Assembly (NCBI GenBank): GCA_022376465.1
Contig: JACDTU010000003.1
Span: 1,860,001 to 1,924,000, forward strand
Reading direction: 5' to 3'
DNA length: 64,000 nt
Source: Cubamyces lactineus
Taxonomy: Eukaryota; Basidiomycota; Agaricomycetes; Polyporales; Polyporaceae
In this document: positions 11,177 through 21,837 of the stretch, in pieces
Position numbering within the stretch: the stretch's first letter is position 1
Layout of the letters: every line of letters starts with the position of its first letter
Made by a program: the position numbers and the translations under genes
The notes under the pieces: model-generated
Database searches by the model: none
Seen by the model: only the letters and a program-made list of their open reading frames with translations
Told to the model about the DNA's origin: nothing

Positions 11177-11440
11177 TGTGTGCGTAGCAGATGCCTTCAG
11201 AGATACTGATGAACAATAGGTGGGTGAATACGACGAAACTGGAGTTGTAGATGGTGAGGGGTCTGGAGATAGATGCTGGTACCGGACAAACTTCCAGAGT
11301 GATCGAGGATCGACAGAGGATCTAATCTAATCTTGTAATGACGCACCACTTGGTCAGAGATCTCGAAGCGCGACCACCGGCTCTCCGCATTCCCACTGTT
11401 CTATGCTGCTGGTGCTCACCACAATCAACTACACTTCAGC

Positions 11441-12973
11441 ATGAAAGTGAGAGGCTTGGTCACTGCGCTTAACAGTCGCAAGAGATACTGTTTCAAGGTC
11501 AGACATATGTGCAACATGCAACTATCAGTTCGTGCGCCGTTAACGACAAGTCCTCCGATTCCATCCAGACTCCGGAGTACGCAATCGACCATCTAGTCAT
11601 CGGCGGAGGTAGGACGCGAACGTATCAATTCCCTCATAATACGTTGAAGTTGACCTTCTATAAGGAGTGGTAGGCCTTGCCGTGGCACAGCGGCTCGCCC
11701 AGACGTTCCCTGAGCGGTCGACATACCTTGTTGAACGACACGGCGTGGCAGGAGAGGAAACCAGGTACGCACAGGCTGGCCATCGGACTCACGGCGTGCT
11801 CTGATCCACCTTTGAAGCTCGCGGAACTCGGAAGTTATTCATGCAGGTCCGCTTTTCACCGCCCAAGGCCGATTGATGTTCTCAATATCGCCGCGCACAG
11901 GCCTCTATTACCCCCCAGACTCCCTCAAAACCCGTCTGTGTCTCCGCGGCAGGCACCTTCTGTACGACCGCTGCCAGGCACACAATATACCCTACCGAAA
12001 GACTGGGAAGCTCATCGTCGCCCAGGAAGCACAGCGGCCTTATATCGAGTCGCTGCACGCGAAGGCGCAGAAGCTCTCCTGGCCGCCACACTCTAACCCT
12101 GCAGAGACCCATTCACCCGTCCTACCAACCACACTCATCAGTGGCGATGAGGCGCGCGACATGGAACCCGATCTCCATACAAATATCGCTGCTGCGCTCT
12201 GGAGTCCAGAGACGGGCATCATCGACTCGCACACGCTCATGGAGAGCCTCGAAAAGGACATCGCGGATGCTGAAAACAGTGAATTGGTATATTCTACCAA
12301 GGTCGTACGCATCGATCCCAGCCGCAATGAACCCGGATGGGTAGTGCAGCTTGTCACTGGGGACGCCGAAGAAGGAGATGCGCTGCTAGCACGGACGGTG
12401 ATCAATTGCGCTGGTTTGACGGCACCCCTCATCCTCAACTCCATTCTCCCCGAGTCGCAGCGGCTCCCCATGTATTTTGCTCGAGGTTCCTATGCCTCGT
12501 ACCGAGGCCCGGGGGTCAAGCACATTTCTCATTTGATATACCCATGCCCTGCCGTCGGGAAGGACAGCCATGCTTTCCACTCACTTGGCACACATCTAAC
12601 GCTGGATCTGCAAGGAAAGATACGCTTCGGTCCTGATCTAGACTGGCTCGATCCCCCCGAAGACAACGACCCAGACTTTTGGCAGAAGCACCTCGTACCG
12701 AACGACTCACGACTGGAGCTGATGTACCAGGCAGTCAAACAATACCTCCGTAACGTCTCGCAAGAAGGCTTCCAACCGGATTACTGCGGGGTCAGACCGA
12801 AGTTGGTTGGGCCAGAGGCAGGATTCCAAGACTTCGTGTTTCGTAGGGACAAAGCAAACGGCCACGGAGACGGGGAGATGATCAGTCTCTTAGGTATAGA
12901 GAGCCCTGGGTTGACGTCTAGCCTTGCCATCGCGGAGTATGTGGTCGAGGACTTGATGGGTGGAGCCGCCTAG
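11441..12973 (+). CDS. L2HGDH: L-2-hydroxyglutarate dehydrogenase, FAD-dependent, mitochondrial
   Basis: Five exons: 11441-11497, 11551-11608, 11665-11764, 11818-11846 and 11901-12973, giving 438 aa. The N-terminus is basic and could target mitochondria. The FAD-binding Rossmann motif IDHLVIGGGVVGLAVAQRLA is split over exons 2 and 3, followed by SSRNSEVIHAGLYYPPDSLK, the signature of the L2HGDH/LhgO group of DAO-family enzymes. C-terminal DYCGVRPKLVGPEAGFQDF and LLGIESPGLTSSLAIAEYV also match. The enzyme oxidises L-2-hydroxyglutarate to 2-oxoglutarate and passes electrons to the quinone pool, acting in metabolite repair. Exon 4 is only 29 nt. It is convergent with NDUFA12, with 60 bases between the stop codons. 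Confidence 0.93.
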
Positions 12974-13033
12974 CCCGCGATACCCGGTGTGTACAGTAGG
13001 AGATGGATTGCCCGTGGATGAAGCTAGCACATT

Positions 13034-13687
13034 CTACGGATGCGACTCTCCTCTAGGGAGCGACTTGGGCTCCCAGGCCTCATATTTGGGCTTGGTGGTG
13101 TTGTACGTGCGGAAGGCTCCGCGCGTACCAGTCAGGTTCTCAACCCAGGGCTGAAGCGATCGTGAAGAATGAGTCGTAGCCTACGTTGACGTGAGGATTA
13201 GACGTACCCCCTTCCAGGGTGGCGAAAGGTTCTGCACGACCCGATCTTCGGTGGGAGGGTCCTTGCGGATATGGTGAATCCAGGAGTGCCATTCGGGAGG
13301 AACTTGCGTGGCGTTGTAATCATGCTACACGGGAGAGTATTGGCGGAAGAAAATAGGTAGACACTGCGAATTGCAGCTCACCTGAGCATAGTCAACCCAG
13401 CGGTGACGTCCTATGCAGGATTGGTTCTCTCTAACATCTCCCAGCAGATATACAGCAACTCACCAGGGACCTCCTCCTCTGGATTCAAGTTCTCAAAGTA
13501 GCGGTTCCCAAACCTGAAGGTCGGTTTGTGCTGAGCACTGTCAGGCGCGTGTAGTAAAGGCTTATACGCACTGGTCCTGCCCAACGAAGCGTCCCGACTT
13601 CGCGTCACCGATGTACTGCATCTGGCGCCACCATTCCCGGAGACCGACACGACGAATACTGCGGATTGTCCGCGCAAGGGAGACCAT
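13034..13687 (-). CDS. NDUFA12: NADH:ubiquinone oxidoreductase subunit NDUFA12 (B17.2)
   Basis: Recovered only by splicing: exons 13572-13687, 13464-13513, 13382-13410, 13208-13324 and 13034-13150, for 142 aa (family about 145). Joined sequence: VGLREWWRQMQYIGDAKSGRFVGQDQ, FGNRYFENLNPEEEVPG, RHRWVDYAQ, then VPPEWHSWIHHIRKDPPTED, WVENLTGTRGAFRTYNTTKPKYEAW. The HRWV, PPEWH and NxTGT..AYxxY(S/N)TT motifs are diagnostic. NDUFA12 is an accessory subunit in the matrix arm of mitochondrial complex I. The 29-nt third exon encodes RHRWVDYAQ. No open frame in the region covers more than one exon, so the gene is easy to miss. Confidence 0.93.
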
Positions 13688-15405
13688 GGCTGAGTGAACG
13701 AGGGTGTACGGTCGTCACCACCGAAAGCGCTCCTGAACGCCCCGCCGTTGCTTATGTAAGCCACAATGGGCGCTCCTCCGCACATATCTCCTGACATGTA
13801 CAGAGTCCACGGTGTTCGCTAAGTATAGGCTATTCTGGCTATTCATTGTTCTACGTTGGTGACTACCGAAATATCCGAGCGTGAGCGTTGTTCTATATTG
13901 CTTTTGACCTTTGGATGATGCCAGGGAGATGAATGTCTCACATCTTCCGCGCGGCCCAAGTGAATTGGGTGTTCAAGCCCAGTCAAAATTAACTACGGGT
14001 TTCTACGCTTCGTTCCGCGCCGCTCTGTGAAATGCCACATATTGCGGAGTGCATCCGGGCCCATCTGGTCTGATACGATGCAGATTCACACGGCTGACGT
14101 GCGTTGAATCAGACCATGCTCGAGACGTGCTCGAACATGCTTTGCGTCGCTTTGCTCGACCGTGTTTGGCTCGATCTGGACGTGTTCGGGCTCGTCAAGC
14201 AGGTGTTTGGTTTGACGACCGCCTGTTGTCCGGGGCCGCTTGCTGGACGACGCTCGTGTTTGGAACAAGGTCGCGCTCGCCTGTGTTTGCCCCAAGACAT
14301 CCCTCTGCCAATCCCCTCCGTGCCCTCCTTGTCCTCGAGCAAGCGCCCGCACTCTGTCTCGGCTATGGATCGAAATATCGACGTCATACCTCCCTCGCGA
14401 TTCTCCTTAAGTGCAGCGACGCCGTCTTGGAACTCGACACACTCGCTTCTCTTCTGACCACCATCATCTCCGTCCTTCGTGCAATGTTCGTCCTTGCTCT
14501 TGTCGTCTATTCCCTTGTTCTGATATAATTCCCATAGCATCTTTCATACTCACATCAAACTGTGCAAATCCTCCAAGTACGTAGGCTCATGGCGTTACGG
14601 CTCGATGATTGACCCAGAAAGCTGACTATATGCGCTCAGTCACCCAATCGGAACACGTTAGGGTCCCACGCCAGGTGAGTTTTGCATTTTATTACTATCC
14701 CCACCTGCCACAGCTTTCGGCTAACGGGTTACTTAGCCTAGCAAGCATGTCCCAAGGCAAGGCAACACGCAGTAGGGGGGGCGGAGGCCAATGTTGCAAT
14801 CGGTAGGGACAGGATATGTGCAGGTGCGAGGGGGGACAAGGGGCAGCGGGCTGTCCACGTGCGTATAGCCCGCCGGCTACCTTCACATCTGTGTCGATAC
14901 GGATTGCGTGGTCAGCGGGCCCGTATGTATATATTAGTACAGCTATTTGCAGAATGTAACGTATATATGCGGTTTCAAACAGTAAACCTATGTGCTGATA
15001 CGGCTGGATACGGGAGTATATGCGTGTATATGGGGTCCCCAAATAAGCTTTGCTATGCTGCAGGAGCGGATATGCACGGATGCACACGTAGATGGCCAAC
15101 GCCACTCCAGAACGCCCCGTAAAACATTACGCCCCAGTGCACTTTTTCTGCTACCATACGGTCGTGTCCGTGGATCCGTAGATCCCGGATGCAAGCAGAG
15201 TGTCCCGTAGTTAATTTTGACTGGGGTTCAAGTGCACCGGTCCGGAGCGCACGAAGTCAACGAGATTGCGTGGGCAGCTATCTGTAGTTGGTCTCGGTAC
15301 CGGCCTGCACGATCGCTATATATATGGGCCCGCTCTCAGCTGGGGGTGTCGGTGCTCTCTCATAGCTAGCAGGGACACGAGTAATCCCCGCTTCAGTGCT
15401 CAATC
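13688..15405. other. 1.7-kb gap between NDUFA12 and the hydrolase gene
   Basis: Contains the NDUFA12 promoter side and the hydrolase promoter. At 14049-14540 overlapping open frames exist in three frames, including one ending in a hydrophobic segment, but their composition follows a low-complexity run of GCTCG/GTGTTCG-like words and none resembles a family, so I do not call a gene. Between 14600 and 15300 I see nothing specific. Confidence 0.5.
15317..15325 (+). promoter_or_regulatory. TATA box of the alpha/beta hydrolase gene
   Basis: TATATATAT lies about 80 bases upstream of the ATG at 15406, a normal spacing for a fungal core promoter with a short leader. Confidence 0.5.
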
Positions 15406-16442
15406 ATGGTCCCACCCACTACCACTGGTACCGCCAAATTCGACGCCAAGGGCGCAGGCAAGCTTTGCGAGACATGGTATCAGGTCTACGGAGATCTCAA
15501 GTCTGGAGTTACTCCGGTCATAGCCTTACACGGAGGACCCGGATCCACACACCACTACATCCTCTCGCTCGTCGACCTCTGGACGAAGTACTCGATCCCG
15601 ATTGTATTCTACGACCAGCTGGGCAGCGGGAACTCGACGCATCTCCCGGAGAAGTCGGGAGACGCAGGTTCGTTCTGGACGGAGGAACTGTTCTTGGACG
15701 AGCTCGACAACCTTTTGCACCACCTCGGCATCCAGGACGACTATGTGATCCTCGGGCAGTCGTGGGGCGGGATGCTCGCTGCACGCCATGCGACTAGGCA
15801 GCCCAAAGGCCTGAAACGCCTTGTTATCGCCGATAGCCCAGCGAGCATACCGCTCTTCGTCAAGGCCGCAAACGAAGAGCTCATAGCTAAGCTCCCGCCC
15901 GACGTACGGGTAAGCAACCATACACGATGTGTTGCTTTTACTCCAAGTCCTAACCGTGCATAACGACTAGGATGCCATCGTCAAGAACGAAGCGGCAGGC
16001 ACAATCAACTCGCAAGAGTATAAAGACGCCGTGCAGGTCTTCTACAAACGTCACTTGTGCCGGCTCGACCCTTGGCCCGCCGAACTTGTAGAGAGTTTTG
16101 ACAACATGGAGAAAGACATGACGGTCTATCTCACCATGTTCGTACACTTATCCTTCATCCTGCCTTGTCTATGCTGACCTGCCGTCCAGGAACGGCCCGT
16201 CAGAGTTCCATGTCATCGGGTCACTGAAGAACTGGAGTATTATCGACGAGGCGCACAAGATCAACGTACCGACCCTGCTGCTGAACGGTGCATACGACGA
16301 AGCGGCAGACAGCTCCGTGATGCCCTTCTTCAAGTTGATACCAAAGGTGAAATGGTTCACCTTTGCCGAGTCGAGTCATATGCCACATTGGGAGGAGAGG
16401 GAGAAGTACATGAAGCTCGTAGCTGACTTCCTGGGCGATTGA
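15406..16442 (+). CDS. Alpha/beta hydrolase, proline iminopeptidase / amino acid amidase type
   Basis: Exons 15406-15909, 15971-16137 and 16190-16442 give 307 aa. Features: oxyanion-hole motif HGGPGSTHHY near residue 46, FYDQLGSGNS, the nucleophile elbow GQSWGG with the catalytic Ser near residue 118, an Asp in LLLNGAYDEA near 258, and the catalytic His in ESSHMPHWE near 287. HGGPG plus GQSWGG is the hallmark of peptidase family S33, including prolyl aminopeptidases and fungal L-amino-acid amidases. No signal peptide is present, so a cytosolic enzyme is likely. The substrate cannot be told from sequence. Two short introns with good splice sites. It is convergent with HIS6, 101 bases apart. 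Confidence 0.88.
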
Positions 16443-16543
16443 AGCTCGAGCGTTTCCACTTTTCGTATCAAACCAAAGAATTTGTATGGATACATGGATG
16501 TAGAGTGTGATGCTACAAAAGGGCTGGGCGTCCGCGAGCTGTT

Positions 16544-17807
16544 CTATGGGCTCTGTTGGGTCAAGGTTTCGTTGTTGTACTTTACGAGGTCGTCGAACTT
16601 CACGAGAGATCCTCCGAATATATCAAGCGAGCTGTAAGGCGTTGTAAGGACGGGCCAACCCATAAAACCAAAACTTGACACCGACCTGCCATACGTCAGA
16701 TCCACTTTGCCGTTCGACAAGCGGTCAACAAGCTCCAGGTCTGCGACGCTCTTTGCACCGCCAGCGTAGGTGGTAGGTATCGACACCCACTCCCCGAGCT
16801 CTAGTGGATGATGTCAAGACGGATATCTGATGATCAAGAAAATGTCTCACTCCTGACGAGCTCTTCGTCAATGCCTTGGCACAGGCCTTCTACGTCCGCT
16901 GCATGGATCAAAAATTCGCTGATGCATTCCACGTTACACTTGGCCATTGGAGGAAACCTCATTAGACATACCTGCAATATTCGGATAACAGATCCAGTGA
17001 CTCTGCATTCACACGCGTTAGAACGACTGAGAGGAATCTCATGGCTTTTTGTAGTCGCTTGCCTTTGCAAACCTCCATGTCCGTGATGGTTTGCCACTTG
17101 TTCATCGCAACAAGCCATTTGTCATCCCGTCTCCTGCAACTGCATATCGCGAATATGGTCAACTCTGACAGGACCTTGGTATCGTTCAGCAAGACTCCTA
17201 CCTGACATCGACGACAAGACGGTCTTTGCCGACAGCGTTATATACGGCTCGTAGTCTCTCGAGTGAGAACTTGCCCTCCGGAAAGAGGTAGGAGGTGACG
17301 ATGACCTGCAAACATCTCAGTATTCGGCGCGCGAAGAGTTACAAGGGCAACGGAGACACTCCGAGTCAGACCTTGCTCGCGCCAGCGTCCAACCATTCGC
17401 GCGCATTCTCCGCGGTGATACCCCCACCGACCTGAAGATGTCCTGCCGATTAAAAAGTTCAGTATCTGCACAACAGGCGACATAGTATGGACATGGAGGA
17501 CGGACCTGGCCAAGCGGCAAGTGCGTCTTTAGCAGCTTGATCATTCCCTGGACCTAGCTTGATGACATGCCCGCCCTCTAGGTTATGCTTCTTGTACAAC
17601 TCTGCATAGTATGATGACGGGTGGCTGCAAGGCGGTATTAAATATCGCTTCCAAGTCAGATGCCCTTTACGTGTACCTCGCGACAAAGTTCGTCTTTAGA
17701 CGGCTCGCGTCATCTTCGTGCAGCGTGCCGCCTACGATCTGTTTCACTTCCCCGTTGTGGAGGTCGATACACGGCCGGAAAACCGACCTGCGCCGTGCTA
17801 GAGCCAT
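16544..17807 (-). CDS. HIS6: Phosphoribosyl-AICAR-type isomerase of histidine biosynthesis (HIS6)
   Basis: Nine exons: 17677-17807, 17506-17624, 17372-17442, 17202-17305, 17063-17139, 16972-17002, 16851-16918, 16686-16800, 16544-16631; 267 aa against ~260 for the family. The enzyme isomerises ProFAR to PRFAR, step four of histidine synthesis, on a TIM barrel. Seen: [18 protein letters not shown] with the catalytic Asp of the first strand, [74 protein letters not shown] and [17 protein letters not shown]. Intron 5 appears to use a GC donor (AAAG|GCAAGC), needed to give the family spacing between the TDxE and LSxYC segments; see findings. One 31-nt exon. Confidence 0.93.
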
Positions 17808-18413
17808 GGAAAGCTGACTCGAAGTCCGAGAATGGAGGTCCGAAGCAAGCGGAATGATCCTGGTTGCGGAGACGCGGTGCGTCGATCGCGATCTGCGATT
17901 CTCGGCTACCCCCGAACATGCGAAGCGCGCAGAAGACAACTTCACAAGAGTCGCGACAAGTCTTTCGACGTACTAAGACGGTCTTTAGTCCGCCAGACTA
18001 GTGTCATACTTCGGCGACACCAACCATACGAGCAGGAATAACTCTTTCGTACATGAGGCAACGCGTATGACGCTCCTAAACCTGACAAGTACTACGAGCC
18101 TAGTATGGCAGCGTGAGCCCGCAGCCTCATACCACAGACGAAGTACTCACTGCGTACTCGCGTCAATATTTGAGTCAGAATTCTTCGCAAAGGTCGGCGA
18201 AATGTGCTCATATCCCAGCTGAAAACAGCCCGAGCAATGCTCATCTGCAGAAAAGTTGATGGAAACGAGCACATCGAAGATATCTGGCTATATGTACACA
18301 ACATGACGAGCTAAAAGCCTAACATACAAACACATCCAACCCATTCCAGGAGGGCACGACGGGATCCAGCATCACCCTCTACGCGTTGAAAGGATAGCAA
18401 CTGTGACGGACGC
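17808..18413. other. HIS6 upstream region and ADHFE1 3' flank
   Basis: About 600 bases between the HIS6 start and the stop of the next minus-strand gene. It must hold the HIS6 promoter. I see no recognisable gene, repeat or clear Gcn4-type TGACTC cluster. Confidence 0.5.
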
Positions 18414-20517
18414 TCAGTACTCCATCGAGTTCTCGATGATCTTCGTCAAGTGCTCCCTCCCGTCCTCGCCCGCGACGTCACCGACGCCCGGGGCCAAGTC
18501 TAGCACGCGCCGCTGCGGGATCGTGCCCTCCACGAGGGCAGGGATGTCCGCCTTGGTGTACCCGACGGCCTTCAGGCCGCGAGGGACGCCGAGGCTGTCG
18601 AGGAAGCGCGCGATCGCCTCGAAGAGGTGCGCGCCGACCGCGTTGTCGGGGATGGCCGTGATCGAGGGGTCGGTTGGCGTCGTGTTGAGGAAGATGGAGA
18701 GCGCCTCGCGGTGCCGGTCGGGAGAGGATGGGGCGGTGAATTGGAAGACGGCGGGAGCGGGGAGTGCGACACTTGAATGGGTGTACGCTTTGGTACGAGA
18801 ATAACAATATAGAAGAGCGACGGCTTACGTGACACCGTGCGGAATGATAGGGTGGTCGACGTTGTATCCCGGATACTTGTATTGGGGCCCCTTCTTGTTG
18901 AGCCCAGATATCTGTGCATAACCCTTGTCAGGATCATCCTGCAATATCCACAAGTCCGGTACTCACGGGATAACTGATACCATGGCACAAATGTACACCA
19001 GCATTCCCAAAGCCAATGCCTGCGAAAGACGCAGCGAGCCTATCCTCACAGTTCAGGACAAGAACTACACTGTTGTGTGAGAAACGTACATCATCTGGGA
19101 TAATGATTCATAGTCGCCGGGGTTCTTAGAGATCCGCGGAAGGTGCTTGACGGTTGTGCGCAAGGCCCACATGGAGAATATATCGGCAACAGGGTTGCTA
19201 CCCTGGTAGGCGGGCCTCAGGATAGGGTTCGCAGGTCGAGGAGTACGCTCGGTGTACCTATTGGTTCCAAGTCAGCGATTGATATCATAGAGAATAACAA
19301 GATATCGTACTCACGGGATAGCTGTGTAGCTTTCCAAACTGTGGAACAAGACGTCGAGACCGGCGCTGATATGAAGCTCTGCGTGATATGGTTAGAGCAT
19401 TCAACCAAGTCAATTATAAACGTGCTCACCTCTCGAGCATGTCCTGGTGTTGAGCGTATCTACTATGCCTAGAATAGGCTTCATTGCCCTGTTAGCAATA
19501 CCAGTCTTGAATGACATCGACGTAATGTCCAGAATCGCAGTTCCAGTGGTCTCTGAACCAGTACCCGCAGTTGTGGGAACTATATGCGGAGAGGTCAGAA
19601 CAAGGTACACTGAATTGTATGTTGGAGGTCACGGACCCGCAATCAACGGCCGTAGTTTCTCCTTGATAGGCAGGCCCTTGCCAACTGGGGCGTTGATGAA
19701 GTCAAACAGGTCGGCATCCTTGTACACGGTGAACCTAGGTCAAGTTATCAGCTTCTCGTTCTGTACATTGAGAAACCTTTGATGCTCACAAGTTGGCTGC
19801 CTTCGCGGTGTCCATCACGCTTCCTCCACCGACACTATAATAACGCATCAGTGAGGTTATAACATTGCAAGGATAAGGGCAGTGAACATACGCTAGGAAG
19901 TGGCTGCAGTCCTGATCCCGGGCCCACGCAATGGCGTCTCGCCAACTTGCCTCTGTAGGCTCAGCAACGACCCGGTCATACACTACGAAGGGCAGGTCCT
20001 GCTGGGCCTCAAGAGATGCAATTGCCTGCACATATATTTGATGAGGCCGAGAGAACGCGAGATACACGCGCGAAGACATACCATCTTAGCGGGCGGGAGC
20101 TTGGCGACATTGGGGTCAGTGAAGACCGCAACCTAGAGCAACTCGTCAACCTCTCGATGCTGCAGGCATGACAGCGTCAACCCACTTTGCGCGCATTCAT
20201 GTTCTTGAAGTCCATGCCGACTTCACGCGTCACGCCCTCACCGAAACGCAAGTTGGCAGCAGCAACCTATAACACGAACTGCCTCAGCCCCCTATTCCTC
20301 ATGATTGTAGCTACACGCGATGGACACGAACCTCGAACGCGTACTCCTTCTCAACCGGAAGTGACTCAACAGGGGTCGCATACTTCCTCATCTGCTGGAG
20401 AGCATGTATAGGGTTGTGGGCCCCGCCGGTCCGACAGCCATGACAAGGGCATGCCGTATGCTGAGCGGCGTTGATGAGGCGTCGGATGACGTTCCTGGAG
20501 GCTGTCGCGGAGGACAT
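18414..20517 (-). CDS. Iron-containing alcohol dehydrogenase, ADHFE1 / hydroxyacid-oxoacid transhydrogenase type
   Basis: Twelve exons: 20332-20517, 20186-20266, 20082-20132, 19892-20025, 19790-19834, 19637-19734, 19430-19579, 19315-19378, 19090-19257, 18967-19039, 18829-18911, 18414-18771; 496 aa. The N-terminus is arginine-rich without acids, consistent with mitochondrial import. Family motifs: [15 protein letters not shown] (NAD-binding), [33 protein letters not shown] with metal-ligand positions, [15 protein letters not shown], and [23 protein letters not shown]1 oxidises 4-hydroxybutyrate with 2-oxoglutarate as acceptor, giving D-2-hydroxyglutarate; the fungal substrate is inferred. The length and the mitochondrial presequence favour ADHFE1 over bacterial-type propanediol dehydrogenases. 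Confidence 0.9.
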
Positions 20518-20574
20518 GGTGACCGGTGAGAGAGGAAGGAACGATGAGAAGGAGTGGGAAGGCGGAGTGGAGGC

Positions 20575-20581
20575 ATTTATA
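20575..20581 (-). promoter_or_regulatory. TATA box of the ADHFE1-like gene
   Basis: Minus-strand TATAAAT lies 58 bases upstream of the ATG at 20517, so the leader would be short. Spacing and strand fit a core promoter. Confidence 0.5.
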
Positions 20582-20922
20582 GGGAGGGGCGTCCAGCCTG
20601 AGTTCGGACGGGGCGGGTGTGGGGAAGGCCGACGGGCGTCGGTGGGGTCACGAGAAGCTGAGCCGTACACGATCACGAGTCGTGTGATCGCGTCTATCGC
20701 GCGCCTCTTCCCCGCAAGGCCTCGGTCCGGCTATCCTGCCCATCCCCAGCTCGGTTTAAGCTCTATGCGTCGTAGAGTAGGTTGGCAAGAGGTCCATGAG
20801 ACGGCGTAGCACATGCGTTACAAGAACAGCTCAAGTACGGCAACCGGTCTCAATGCAGATGGTTTACAATGGCAGGCGCGAATTTATGCATCGTAACCAT
20901 TTATCGACGAAGCATTTCCTGG

Positions 20923-21186
20923 TTATACTAAGGCCTCGCATAGCAGGTAGGCAGTCATACACACCCTGCGGGTGTTTGTTGCCTCGAGAGACCAAATACA
21001 CACTGTATGATGCCCACATGAAGCACGCAGTGTATGACGTTTCAAATATGTTGACATGGTATGATTGATGTCCTGTTGTAACACTTTACCTTCCACTGCA
21101 TCATCACGGCCGCGAGACGAGGCGGAGATCAGCCGTCCAGTCGGACAACTCTCATCACAGCCCTTCTGCTTTGGAGCGGACGCCAT
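20923..21186 (-). CDS. Candidate small protein, unrecognised
   Basis: An 87-codon frame beginning MASAPKQKGCDESCPTGRLI. The first ~32 codons look coding-like (polar, with a CDESC pair) and end at a possible donor, GAAG|GTAAAG; the rest is rich in His, Cys and Thr and may be intron. I do not recognise a family. It could be a small conserved protein with a downstream exon I cannot place, or chance. The frame stays open further upstream to about 21306, but that part looks non-coding. Confidence 0.22.
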   Translation of the reverse strand: MASAPKQKGCDESCPTGRLISASSRGRDDAVEGKVLQQDINHTMSTYLKRHTLRASCGHHTVCIWSLEATNTRRVCMTAYLLCEALV

Positions 21187-21837
21187 CTTGAGCCTTCCGT
21201 GCTGCAAGTACAGTGGATGCCAGTGCTGCCTTGCGTAGTATATACTCAGAGGTTCGAGCGTACCTGAAGGGCGAATCGCGAACCACGTTCGCCTGGACAG
21301 GGGCAAGCCGCCAAGGAACGACCTGCGGAAAGTGGCAAAATCATACCCGAGACGCGCGCGGCGCAGCAGAAATGATTGAAGCCGGTAGAAGCGACCGAGA
21401 CTATAAACGGATTGACTTCAGACGCTAGTCCTTGGGGCGACGGCTGCCAGCATGCTGGTATTTTACGCGTTTTGGGCGGACGGAGGGCTCGAGCAGTGCG
21501 AAAGGGAATGAATGGTAGAAGATGAGTGTGTATGTCGGCAAGGATAAGCGCAAGGGCCAGGGCGTTGCGGGGATGCTAGCGGGGAACACTGCCACGTGAG
21601 GGACGGATATGGGAGGGAACAAGGAAAGGAAAGGACAAGTGCGCCGAGTCGAGGCCTGATCAATGTTGCCTATCGACCTCTCCTTCCCTTCCTCCCCTCT
21701 CTCCTCTCCTTGAGTTCCTCCTCCATCGTGTCTTTCTCCCCAGACACGCACATCCCGTCCTCCCCCCTCGCTCCCTCTCTCGCTCACATTCCTTCTGTCA
21801 TTCCTTTGCTACGCCTCCGGCTCTCGTCCTACCTGTC

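Larger units (their letters stand above)
20518..21837. other. 1.3-kb divergent region between ADHFE1-like and aspartic protease genes
   Basis: Holds the two outward-facing promoters. The protease side (21650-21837) is strongly pyrimidine-rich on the plus strand (TCCCT/CTCT runs), a common feature of fungal promoters just upstream of the start. A small minus-strand open frame at 20923-21186 is listed separately. One ACGCGT occurs at 21465. No repeats recognised. Confidence 0.5.

Noticed and set aside
14049..14540. Overlapping frames in both strands, one ending in a hydrophobic helix
   Set aside because: Three frames are open at once over a repetitive GCTCG/GTGTTCG-like stretch, which suggests composition rather than coding. 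No motif, no splice pattern and no conserved start.
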